From contig CM017564.1 in assembly GCA_007844125.1 (NCBI GenBank), positions 11,307,326 to 11,371,325 on the forward strand: DNA of 64,000 nucleotides, in the 5' to 3' direction. The translations under genes and the position numbers were made by a program. Positions 25,149 to 33,600 of the stretch are shown here, piece after piece. The notes beneath the pieces were generated by a model, which ran no database searches, was not told the origin of the DNA, and was given only the letters and a program-made list of their open reading frames with translations. Positions within the stretch are counted from its first letter, which is position 1. Every line of letters starts with the position of its first letter. The stretch is from Sinonovacula constricta (lineage: Eukaryota; Mollusca; Bivalvia; Cardiida; Solecurtidae).

Positions 25149-25634
25149 CTAAACGGCTGTCTTCAGGTATGGAAGGGCTCCCCTGGTTATTGGGATGTGA
25201 GTTATCTGCCCAATGTCCATATCTGCTATACCGTTGTTCGTCGTGGTATTCAGTAGGTCTCGTTGGCGTCGGTATTTCCGTTTCAATTCGACCAGCGGGA
25301 TGTTTTCTTCACTATCTGAAGAGTCACTTCGTTCATTTATACGGCGGTGACGAATTTGTGTCATCCCGTCGTCATCGCTATCCGTCGTAGCGTCGTCCTC
25401 GGGTGGTACTACGTAGGTGGCCTTCCTTCTTCGATTATCAGATGGAAGCCTGTCTTTGGGGGTTTCTAAGTTGTCTATGTCGATAGCTGTAAGATTTCGG
25501 GCGTGTACAGTTTGTGTGCTGCCGTCAACTACATTCTTTATCTTAAACGTGACCGGTGACAATTGTTCTATTATTCTGAAATTTGCTTTATAGTGTGTGT
25601 CTAATTTGTCTGTACGTGCGTTATTTTTAAGCAT
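25149..25634 (-). CDS. integrase C-terminal region (GPY/F-like) with acidic/basic tail
   Basis: 161 codons. Residues 1-50 (HYKANFRIIEQLSPVTFKIK, then VHARNLTAI) fit the beta-barrel GPY/F-type module at the C-terminus of Gypsy integrases. The rest is charged: an Asp-rich patch (DDATTDSDDDG) and a basic run (LKRKYRRQRD). It is out of frame with the catalytic integrase ORF upstream (25753-26589) across ~120 bp containing stops, so the original polyprotein is broken here. It ends 31 bp before the env ORF. Confidence 0.65.
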   Translation of the reverse strand: MLKNNARTDKLDTHYKANFRIIEQLSPVTFKIKNVVDGSTQTVHARNLTAIDIDNLETPKDRLPSDNRRRKATYVVPPEDDATTDSDDDGMTQIRHRRINERSDSSDSEENIPLVELKRKYRRQRDLLNTTTNNGIADMDIGQITHIPITRGALPYLKTAV

Positions 25635-25752
25635 AACGGCTTGTCCTATCTCTAATTTTGGTTCACGGGTATCTTGATTGCATATCGATTCCGTGTGTTT
25701 CGCGCCTTTCGCATGTTACGTTGAGCATGAGTCATGGCCCTGTGTAAGTTCT

Positions 25753-26589
25753 CTATGTATATCTTAGAAAGGTCTTTCCCATATATTTTCGTCGCGAGGT
25801 AAGTAATGTATCCAGCGATAATACGGGGTCACGACCGTACATTAAATAGAACGGACTATACCCTGTCGACTCAGAAGGTGTGCAACGTATCGCGGTTAGA
25901 CATGCGTTAATTTGTAAATCCCAATTTACATCCCCGTCATTTACGTACTTAGATATCATGTTGTTCAGCGTACGATTTATACGTTCAACTTGTCCATTCG
26001 CCCGTGGGTTATATGGACTCGTGGTGATATGGGCAATATTGAGTTCCTTACAAACGTGACTTATAATGGAATTACAATATTCTGTTCCGTTATCAGATCG
26101 TATCTGGTATGGTATTGAAAATCTTGGGATTATCTCGTCCAAGAACAGGTTTGCAACGATTTCGGCCGTTTTATTTCTAACCGGAAAAGACTCGCACCAT
26201 TTAGTACTTTCGTCTACAAACGTAATGAGGTATCGGTTCCCAGACGTACTCTGTCTATATGGTCCCGATGTATCTACAGACCATGTTATGCCACTAGAGT
26301 GTGATATCCTAGTGTCTTGTACAGGTATCTTTACGTTTGACCTTGCACGGCTAGCGCAGATTATGCAACGATTTACATGTTTGTAAATCTGTCTATACAT
26401 ATTTGGAAAGAAGTATGCATCCTTGGTGGGTCTTATTGCATTTAGATTTACTACGTTAACCTCACGATTTTCTACATCGTTTTCGGGCGGTTTGACCTCG
26501 TAGGCATGTTTACTTACTTCCATGTACCCCGGTACGGTATACTCATGTACCGGTTCGTCGTTATCTTCGTGCCTACATCTAGATAACAT
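25753..26589 (-). CDS. integrase catalytic core (Gypsy)
   Basis: 278 codons. The DDE triad is visible: D106 in SVDTSGP, D166 in RSDNGTEY and E202 in NPRANGQVER, giving the D,D(35)E spacing of retroviral-type integrases. The zinc-binding CC pair is C75/C78 (NRCIIC), but the HH half of the HHCC motif is not seen before it, so part of the N-terminal domain is lost or diverged. The ORF begins just after the RNase H end; VADMLSRC at its start carries the last RNase H aspartate, but the two ORFs are out of frame by one base near 26595-26610. It ends prematurely at 25753, before the C-terminal module. Confidence 0.9.
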   Translation of the reverse strand: MLSRCRHEDNDEPVHEYTVPGYMEVSKHAYEVKPPENDVENREVNVVNLNAIRPTKDAYFFPNMYRQIYKHVNRCIICASRARSNVKIPVQDTRISHSSGITWSVDTSGPYRQSTSGNRYLITFVDESTKWCESFPVRNKTAEIVANLFLDEIIPRFSIPYQIRSDNGTEYCNSIISHVCKELNIAHITTSPYNPRANGQVERINRTLNNMISKYVNDGDVNWDLQINACLTAIRCTPSESTGYSPFYLMYGRDPVLSLDTLLTSRRKYMGKTFLRYT

Positions 26590-26594
26590 GTCAG

Positions 26595-27305
26595 CTACTC
26601 TATTCTTTTTCCGCTTATGTATTCTATTGTAACATTATACCCAGAAATGGACAAAGCATAGCTCTGCAGCTTTTTGTTTGTAAGATTTGCTGTTAGTAAA
26701 TATCTGAGAGGTTGGTGATCAACGAAGCATGTGACATGGGATTCTTGTACATATATCTGAAATTTATCTAAGGCAAATTTTAGTGCGAATGCCTCACGTT
26801 CAATTACTGATATTTTCTGCATTGTGGGACTTAATTTGTGTGATAGAAAATGAATAGGGCGTTCAGTCGGTATCCCCGGGACAATACTTTCCTCAGAATC
26901 ACATTCGTGGCAAAGAACAGCGCCAATGGAAGTGGCAGACGCATCAGTGTATAATCTGTAACCTTTGTTTCGATCGGGGTATCCTAGCATTGGAATTGCA
27001 GTGAGTCCATCTTTCAGACTCTCGAACGATTTTTGACATTCGTCCGTCCAGTTAAACCTAGCATATTTCTTTGTGAGTTGTATGAGGGGTTCGGCTATAC
27101 CAGAAAAGTTTGGGATCATTCGTCGGTAGAACCCAGCCATACCGATAAACGAACGGGTTTCCTTAACTGTTTGAGGGGGTGGTACTTTCTTCATTGCTGC
27201 GACCTTTCTCGGGGTCTGGACGATAACCTTTTCCACTGATAATGAAACATAGATAACGCGTTTTTTCAAGTAGGAATTTGCATTTACTTGGTTTTGCCTT
27301 GACAT
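26595..27305 (-). CDS. RT connection and RNase H (Gypsy)
   Basis: 236 codons. After a short N-terminal part in the wrong frame, the family reading starts near 27240 with ETRSFIGMAGFYRRMIPNFS, the typical segment after the RT thumb. RNase H follows: D in LYTDAS, E in SVIEREAFAL, D in VDHQPLRYLL. The fourth Asp lies in the next ORF beyond a one-base frameshift. It is separated from the RT fingers/palm by a frameshift near 27240 and a stop at about 27364-27366. The listed start Met is not the biological start. Confidence 0.85.
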   Translation of the reverse strand: MSRQNQVNANSYLKKRVIYVSLSVEKVIVQTPRKVAAMKKVPPPQTVKETRSFIGMAGFYRRMIPNFSGIAEPLIQLTKKYARFNWTDECQKSFESLKDGLTAIPMLGYPDRNKGYRLYTDASATSIGAVLCHECDSEESIVPGIPTERPIHFLSHKLSPTMQKISVIEREAFALKFALDKFQIYVQESHVTCFVDHQPLRYLLTANLTNKKLQSYALSISGYNVTIEYISGKRIE

Positions 27306-27490
27306 TGTGTTCCCTAAGTCGCTGTAGAACAGCTTCTAGATTCTCTAAATGTTCGGTTACGGTCTATCCTAGAATGATGATGTCATCAAGATACGCTAGA
27401 TATGCATGTTCTAAACCTTTTAGAACAATGCTCATTAATCTCTGGTAACAAGAACCAGCGCTTTTAACTCCAAACGGCATTGAGTTAAAC
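27306..27490 (-). pseudogene. RT palm segment with YLDD, broken
   Basis: The minus strand encodes AYLAYLDDIIILG; the catalytic YLDD is at 27382-27393. An in-frame TAG follows IILG immediately, then the reading continues with a typical EHLENLEAVLQRLREHN. This segment is separated from the upstream RT by a frameshift near 27500-27530. The active-site residues themselves are intact. Confidence 0.85.
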
Positions 27491-28624
27491 CTATAAGCAC
27501 CTTTTCCGGGGGCATGAAAAGCTTAATTTTTCTTTACAATCTGGTGCTACCGGCACCGCATGATATCCACTCGCCATATCAAGTGTTGAGAAGAATTTCG
27601 AACTGCCTAACAGAGGTAGTATCTCATCAATTCGAGGAAGCGGCCAAGAGTCATCCTTAATTATTTTGTTCAACTTTCTAAAATGTACACAGAATCTAAA
27701 ACTATTGTCTGGTTTCTTTACTAATACAACAGAGAAGTTCCAGGATGAAGAAGAGGGTTCAATGATTTTTGCCTGAAGCATCTCGTCAATAGCCTTATCA
27801 ATAATAGGTCTATGTTTTTTCGGTGTGAGGTATGGACGCTGTTTAATCGGAGGGTGGTCTCCGGTGTCTACTGAGAAAGTGAGTGTTTTTGTTTGTGTCA
27901 CTTCCGTCAAGTCATTAGCAAAAACGTCTCTGTATTTAGATAGTAACGGCCTAAGTAGGTGTTCGTATTTCTTGTCATATTTAAATTCCAAATTTTGTCC
28001 TGTTTTGAACTGTCCCTTTAACTTATCACGGGAGGTAACCAAATTTATATCGCTAATGGGAGTGACTTTCGCGACGATTGTTTTCTTTCTTATTTTTATC
28101 GTTTTTCCCGTGTCATTGACCAACATAATGGGTATATTGCGGTCGTTTTTAATGGTAACTAAACTGTCGTTGATTGTGAGCCCTGGCTCGTCGTTTATGT
28201 CTCCTAATTGTCTCAATTGATACTCACCTGGTGGTATAAGGTCGTGTGTTTTCACATGGCCTATTGTCATGACTGAGGTGTATGGTTTTATGACTATGTC
28301 TTTCCCTGGGCGTACGAGTGATGCTATGTGTATGTCACTTTGTAGTGGTATATATTCTTGCCTTATGCGAATGCGTTTGAAATCATAATAAATCCGAGCA
28401 TCAAATTTTCTCAAGAAGTCTCTATCCAAAATACAGTTTCTGTTAATATTCTTGACTACTACAAATTCGTGTTTGAGTTTACTTTTTCCTATCGTGAAGT
28501 CAAATAAAGCTACCCCTAAAACGTTTAGAGTTCTGCCGCTAACTGATCGTAATGTCACATGTGATTCCCTAAGTCTTGGTTTTTGTTTTAACTGATCAAA
28601 GATACGCTTACTTATCATCGACAC
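27491..28624 (-). CDS. aspartic protease and RT fingers (Gypsy pol, 5' part)
   Basis: 377 codons. The N-terminus is the body of a retropepsin whose catalytic DTG lies just upstream of the ORF start: GTT-GAC-ACG-GGC is at 28631-28642, and a TAA (28643-28645) sits directly before it in the same frame. VVKNINRNCILDRDFLRKF fits the ILGxDFL segment of retropepsins. RT follows from ~residue 275: KIIEPSSSSWNFSVVLVKKP, FRFCVHFRKLN and FFSTLDMASGYH (first catalytic Asp in TLDMASGYH). The last eight residues are out of frame after a frameshift near 27500-27530. Confidence 0.9.
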   Translation of the reverse strand: MSMISKRIFDQLKQKPRLRESHVTLRSVSGRTLNVLGVALFDFTIGKSKLKHEFVVVKNINRNCILDRDFLRKFDARIYYDFKRIRIRQEYIPLQSDIHIASLVRPGKDIVIKPYTSVMTIGHVKTHDLIPPGEYQLRQLGDINDEPGLTINDSLVTIKNDRNIPIMLVNDTGKTIKIRKKTIVAKVTPISDINLVTSRDKLKGQFKTGQNLEFKYDKKYEHLLRPLLSKYRDVFANDLTEVTQTKTLTFSVDTGDHPPIKQRPYLTPKKHRPIIDKAIDEMLQAKIIEPSSSSWNFSVVLVKKPDNSFRFCVHFRKLNKIIKDDSWPLPRIDEILPLLGSSKFFSTLDMASGYHAVPVAPDCKEKLSFSCPRKRCL

Positions 28625-28767
28625 GCCCGCGCCCGTGTCAACTTAAGCCCTAATTTTGTGTGTATGACAAATCTTTATCAAGCATGAAGTGGGGTCTTCG
28701 TTAAAATTCATCTTAATGGCTCCTTTAAAGAACGCCCCCTCTTTTGACTCTGAGTGAGGGGGCTGCG

Positions 28768-29184
28768 TTAGTTTAAACGTGCCTTCGGGCAGTTACGCCT
28801 AAAATGGTTTGCAGATCCGCACTGCCAGCATAACTTAGTCGGATGTGTTTGTCTTTGTCTGTCGGAATTTGATACGACCGGTGTCTGCCTATGCGTGACC
28901 TCGTGTACTGTGGTTCTACAATCGCGTGTCTGGTGATTTTTCCTACCGCACCTAGCACAACGACGCGTTGGTCGGGCGTGATCAATGTCCATGGGTTCCG
29001 GTCCCCCTATATCGGCTTCTAAATTTCTGCCATAGTCCTGACCCTTACTGGAACTAAATCTTTTCCTTAGATTTTGTTCCCCTAGTGCTACATTTACAGC
29101 TTCCTGGAAGGTTGCCGGATTTGTACGCATTACTTTTAATTTTAAATGGTCGAACGCTAGCCCATCAATGAATTGTCCTATCAT
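28768..29184 (-). CDS. gag: gag nucleocapsid with two CCHC zinc knuckles
   Basis: 138 codons. Two CX2CX4HX4C knuckles: CARCGRKNHQTRDC and CWQCGSANHFRRNC, separated by a basic linker. The N-terminal part (FIDGLAFDHLKLKVM, TFQEAVNVALGEQNLRKRF) is the end of a retrotransposon capsid domain. It is out of frame with the upstream capsid ORF because of stops and a C13 run at 29206-29218. The role is RNA binding and packaging in the particle. Confidence 0.9.
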   Translation of the reverse strand: MIGQFIDGLAFDHLKLKVMRTNPATFQEAVNVALGEQNLRKRFSSSKGQDYGRNLEADIGGPEPMDIDHARPTRRCARCGRKNHQTRDCRTTVHEVTHRQTPVVSNSDRQRQTHPTKLCWQCGSANHFRRNCPKARLN

Positions 29185-29324
29185 TACTCGCTCAAGCTAG
29201 TTCGTCCCCCCCCCCCCCGCATTCAGTCGGTTGCTTTATGTGCTAATGATAGCAGCCGTTCCGCGTAACTAACTACGTTTTCTGTCGGTTTTTGTATTGT
29301 TTCGCGTAACAGTCTTAATGCATG

Positions 29325-29648
29325 TTATGGGTCAATTACGTCACCGAACCTAAGTCTTAATTCGGCCTTTAATCTGTCATACCCGCTATCCGGGTTTGAT
29401 GTCAAAAACCTCTGTACAAAGTCACTGACTGTACCCCTACACGTTTGAAATAAAATTCTTTTTCTGCGAGAATCGTCGCAATTACCTAACAAACAAAATT
29501 TCTCTACTTCTTTAATCCAGTCCTTAAACCTTTTCGGCTCGCCGAAAAAAGGAGTTATCGTATTGATTGCTGACTGACTTGATAATGTAGTGTGTAACGA
29601 GCTAATCTCGTCTGCAAGTTGTTGAATTGGTGGGGGTTGTTCTTCCAT
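29325..29648 (-). CDS. gag: gag N-terminal/capsid part
   Basis: 107 codons. Starts MEEQPPPIQQLADEISSL; the ITPFFGEPKRFKDWIKEVEK segment is the classic start of a retrotransposon gag capsid domain, followed by RFLTSNPDSGYDRLKAELRL. It ends at a TAA (near 29322), but reading continues in the same frame for about 33 codons (LLRETIQKPTENVVSYAERL) before a second stop. The Met near 29648 is the likely real start; no in-frame candidate was seen upstream. Confidence 0.85.
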   Translation of the reverse strand: MEEQPPPIQQLADEISSLHTTLSSQSAINTITPFFGEPKRFKDWIKEVEKFCLLGNCDDSRRKRILFQTCRGTVSDFVQRFLTSNPDSGYDRLKAELRLRFGDVIDP

Positions 29649-29827
29649 AAATATATTAAATCAGCTGTGTGTTTCCTGGCGCCAAGGTAAAGAAAAGCAC
29701 TGACCTTTTTCTTCTGTTTGTCCCTTGTTTTCGTTGCGCAAAAACCTCGGCGTCAAGTCCGTCCCTTATGTTTCCTGTTACACAAATAAAACAATTTTAA
29801 TTATTAATTATATACTCATCACTAAAT

Positions 29828-29843
29828 CCTTGTCATGGCACCA
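29828..29843 (-). promoter_or_regulatory. candidate primer binding site
   Basis: Minus strand TGGTGCCATGACAAGG begins with TGG, as required for pairing with a tRNA 3' CCA end. It starts 15 nt inside the 5' LTR edge, more than the usual 0-8. The matching tRNA is not known to me. Confidence 0.45.
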
Positions 29844-29858
29844 AATAAAACGTTCTAA

Positions 29859-30980
29859 TGTAGCCCGACGGCTTTTGACTTAGTAGTCTTTAGTTTAATT
29901 TAATTATAGTTAATTAATTATGTTAATCAGTTATGTTATTCGGTTTAATTACCATCGGCTACATCAGCATCGTTTGCTTATCATCGTATAGTGGTTATAA
30001 TTTTATCTTATATCTCTAATTACATGCGTTGTGTTTCTTTTGCGACTTTGTTATCTACCTACAGATTCGTAACTTTAGTGATTAATTAGTTGTAACAATC
30101 TTTTTATGATGCGGACAGAAATAAACAAACAAGATCGAATACGTTTAAAATATGAGGTTATTATTAATAATGTCGTGATAATAGTGTTGACAAACAATAC
30201 AGAAATAGCATATTCAAATATATAATATGAATCTAAAATTAATAGCAATATCTTCAAATATATGATATGAATTTAAAATTAATATCAACATCTAAGTTAA
30301 CAATAACAATTTGAGTTACTATTAGATCATGAAATTCTTAATACAATTTCTTAACACAACTTTATATCAACAAGTTCTTAAATCTAATGTTTTACAATTC
30401 TTTGTTTCAAGTAAATATTCAGATCAGTGAATTCAACAAACATAGCTATACTGTTTAAACAATATCTCTTATTATTTACAATATATCATAGAGTACTTCT
30501 GACAAAATTCTAACAAACAACTTATCTTTGATTTAAATAAATCCAACAAATAAATCCAACAAGTTTTGTTCCCTACACGGATCCCTACACTGATTCCTGA
30601 CCTGATTGAATCTAGAGTAGATGGGAAAGGCCTAGATGATGATTTTGACTTCTAATTTATACTGGAGGGTAGATTTTCGGGCCGTGTGCAAACTATGGTT
30701 TTATGTTTAGTCGTTAAATTTTTCTCTCCCTCCTTTCGTCGTTTAATTCTAGTCGTAAAAATGATTCTTTTGGTTTTCTGTGATTTTGCGACTTATTTAT
30801 TAAGGTTTCACCCGAATGAGCCACATGATCCGTCCAGCCGTCCGGTCAGCTACCTCAGAATGCTAAGTTCAAATAATGTCTCGCCTTTACTGTTACAAGT
30901 GACCAGTTGTAGACAGTTGTAAGCTTTGTCTCGCCTTTAGTCTCGCCTTTAGTCATGAGGCAGAAGGCCATAGTGTTACA
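29859..30980 (-). repeat. 5' LTR of the Gypsy element
   Basis: 1122 bp, TGTAGCCCGACGG ... CATAGTGTTACA on the plus strand, so TG/CA-bounded on both strands. It contains the promoter in principle, but no TATA box stands out among the many AT-rich runs. Confidence 0.95.
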
Positions 30981-31692
30981 AATTCATATTTAATACCTTC
31001 TTTTACATTTCTCTATACCATAATATTTAACAGCATTCCTCTTTATGAAGTCTTTATATATAACTATCTCCCTTAATTGAAATAAACTTTTTGAAAATGC
31101 TTATTCTACCCTTTTTCTCAAAATCTTTTCCAATAGCTTGTTCCCAGACTCTTAAAATTTACTGACTGATCCAATATATACTCATTAGCTTGTTTCCCTT
31201 CCTAACTATCTCATCAAGTCAAATCTACATTAATCTTGGAAGTATAATTATTTAGGGACTGCACATATTTCAAGGCAATAAATGTTTTTATAAATAATTT
31301 ATCTTGGAAAATTAATGTCATAATTATGTAAACAAAGTTAATAAAAAGAAATCAAATATTTTAATACAAATTTTATAATTTTTTTGAACATCAATTAGGT
31401 AAATATATTCAGGCTAATTTACATTAAAGCCTTATGAATGTTTAAATTTAACACTTCAAAGCAATAAATATCCTTTGAAATGCATTGAGATACAAATAAA
31501 GTTCTTAAAGGCTCCATTCTATTAAAAAAGGCTTTGGTGAATTTGTTACAAATGAAAAAAATAAGGCTACTTGAGTCTCCCCGCATCGCTAGATCCACCC
31601 ATGGTTATAGAGAGAGCAAAATTACATATATTTATGTATTTCAAGATTAGTCGCAGCATATCAGTTCAAAGTTTTAGGAATTCTTGCGCAAG
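30981..31692. other. right flank of the LTR element, unassigned
   Basis: AT-rich, begins with the AATT target duplicate. AACTATCTCCCTTAATT at ~31064 is another AAGGGAGRTAA-type motif. No gene seen. Confidence 0.3.
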
Positions 31693-31775
31693 GACTAACA
31701 TCTCTTGTGTGGTTCGAACCAGGCACCTTGTGATCCTCAAGCACTACACCAAGGATGATCATGCTATTTCAAGAT
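31693..31775 (-). mobile_element. tRNA-like SINE head
   Basis: Minus strand ATCCTTGGTGTAGTGCTTGA (A-box-like) and GCCTGGTTCGAACC (B box) 25-30 nt apart. Mispairing in the acceptor region and the lack of a clean cloverleaf argue against a functional tRNA. A body may extend to ~31570. Confidence 0.5.
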
Positions 31776-32175
31776 TAAAAACAAACTGATGTAATGATGA
31801 GACAAAATTTATTCTTAATAGCAAATACAATAGGTTATGTTACAAGAGGTATTTTACCCATTTAAACTATGTTATTTATGTTTACAAAAGAATTAAATTA
31901 CATTATTAAAACATTGAACATGTTTCCAAATAAAATTAAAAGCAAATGCATCTTTTGCAAATTTTAATAACAAAACTATTGACTTTATTGTTTTAATGGT
32001 ATATAATCATATATATTATTCTTAAATTAATAAAATATAATTTAGTTGTCTATTATGGATCTTGACATGTGTGGTAGTGTTGGGGCAGGTTGATACACTA
32101 AGCACGGGGCATTATATTACAGTGTAACAACTAGCCCCGTTTTTCGAATTCTTTCAATACATTTTAACAAAAATC
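31776..32175. other. unassigned AT-rich sequence
   Basis: Nothing recognised. Confidence 0.3.
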
Positions 32176-32300
32176 ATATTGTTGCAAAGGTCCGTTAGCA
32201 GCACAGGACAGAAGAAAGAATCCAAAAAGAAACTAAAACGCAGTAAAGTTAGCAGTGATGTAACTTCTTCCGATGAAGAAGAATGGTTTTGTTTAGTGTC
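32176..32300 (+). pseudogene. possible coding fragment (Ser/Asp/Glu-rich end)
   Basis: One frame reads KKESKKKLKRSKVSSD, then VTSSDEEEWFCLV. A lysine-rich stretch ending in an acidic EEEWFC is common at the C-terminus of transposon-derived proteins in invertebrates. There are no flanking exons or other support. Low confidence. Confidence 0.2.
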
Positions 32301-33600
32301 GTTTAGCAATTACATCTATAAACCCCACCGATCATTTGTGTCACCATGTCTACCGTAAACAAAACAATGTGCATTTTATTTTAGTTATGACTGTGCTTCT
32401 TTACTGGTACATTTAACTTTATCGTAATAAGCTGGGACAGACCTATTTACAATAAGTTACACTTGATTAAGCCCAAGGTCGGTACCAATATCCCTATGTT
32501 TTGTGGCAAAAGACGGGAAGACGTAACACTTTCACGAATTGGACATAATAGGCTTAACTTATTCATATCTTTCACAAAGAGTACTTAAAACTGTATGTGT
32601 TCATTGACAGAAACCACTTACTCTTAACAATATTTCATTACGTTGTATTGATACTTTGACACTATTGACACCATGCTCGTTGATATTATATTTATGATAT
32701 TATGTCAAAAACTTGGACGTACAGTTTAGGAGTTTGTTCGATTATAAAGACGTTTGCTTCCTTAGCGAGATAGGTATACTTTATAAGTTTTAACATTAAG
32801 ACTTTTTATTATCTTAATGTGTTTTCAATTATGATCAATAATTTCAACCCTTTAGACGTTTATACTTGTATTGTCTCATTTTAATTTTAACTTTATTGTA
32901 CATGATTTACATTTTAGCTTTCCGTCTTTGGTGCCGTATCAAGTGTCGTCGAGCTGTTAAACCCAAAATACAAAAGAACAGTTTATAAATCCTTCTTTTT
33001 ATGTACCAGATGGAAAGCGCATCGTGTTTTAATGCAAGATAGTTTGATCTGAAGCCAAGTCAAAGGACGGCTTGGTTCAAATAACTTATAATATATAAAT
33101 GACATCAATTTTATAATTATTTAAATAGTACCATATCGTATATATGTAATAATTTAAATATAAGACAAATCTGATATATGGTTCTGAAGATATGGCCGTG
33201 TGAAGTTGTTGAAAACCATCAAATTTTACCCATTTTAGCGTGACATGCAAACCAACTTTTTTTTATTTTAATCCGTGCAAAACAATAGCAAAAGATTTCA
33301 GTAATTTTTATATTGAAATGTTTACATCACACCTTTCTTCTAATAAAAATAAAGCAAAACATAAAACATATGCACTCTTTTAATATTTTTTTATTTAAAA
33401 AAAAATGCACATTTGAAGCAAATTTAGACTTTTCATACCTGTCCCGTTAACAGTATAATATGTAGGGGAAAAAATATATAAACATGCAAAATCAATGTTG
33501 TTTTTCATAGATAATAGACTATATAGTCATATTGCATCATTGCCTTTGCCCTTTTCATGTATGTCGGTCCGCTACACAATATCTTTCCAAATGGTATTTT
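32301..33600. other. unassigned AT-rich sequence
   Basis: No gene or repeat recognised. Confidence 0.3.

Larger units (their letters stand above)
21862..30980 (-). mobile_element. Gypsy-type LTR retrotransposon with env, degenerate
   Basis: 9119-bp element on the minus strand: 5' LTR (29859-30980), primer site, gag, protease, RT, RNase H, integrase, F-like env fragment, polypurine tract, 3' LTR (21862-22983). The order PR-RT-RH-INT is that of Gypsy/Metaviridae. The flanks carry a 4-bp AATT duplication (21858-21861 and 30981-30984), so this is a genuine insertion. Coding regions are interrupted by several stops and frameshifts (listed under each part), so it cannot be autonomous as assembled, while the two LTRs are about 98% alike by eye, which implies a fairly recent insertion. 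An internal span of ~1 kb between env and the 3' LTR has no recognised ORF. Confidence 0.92.
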
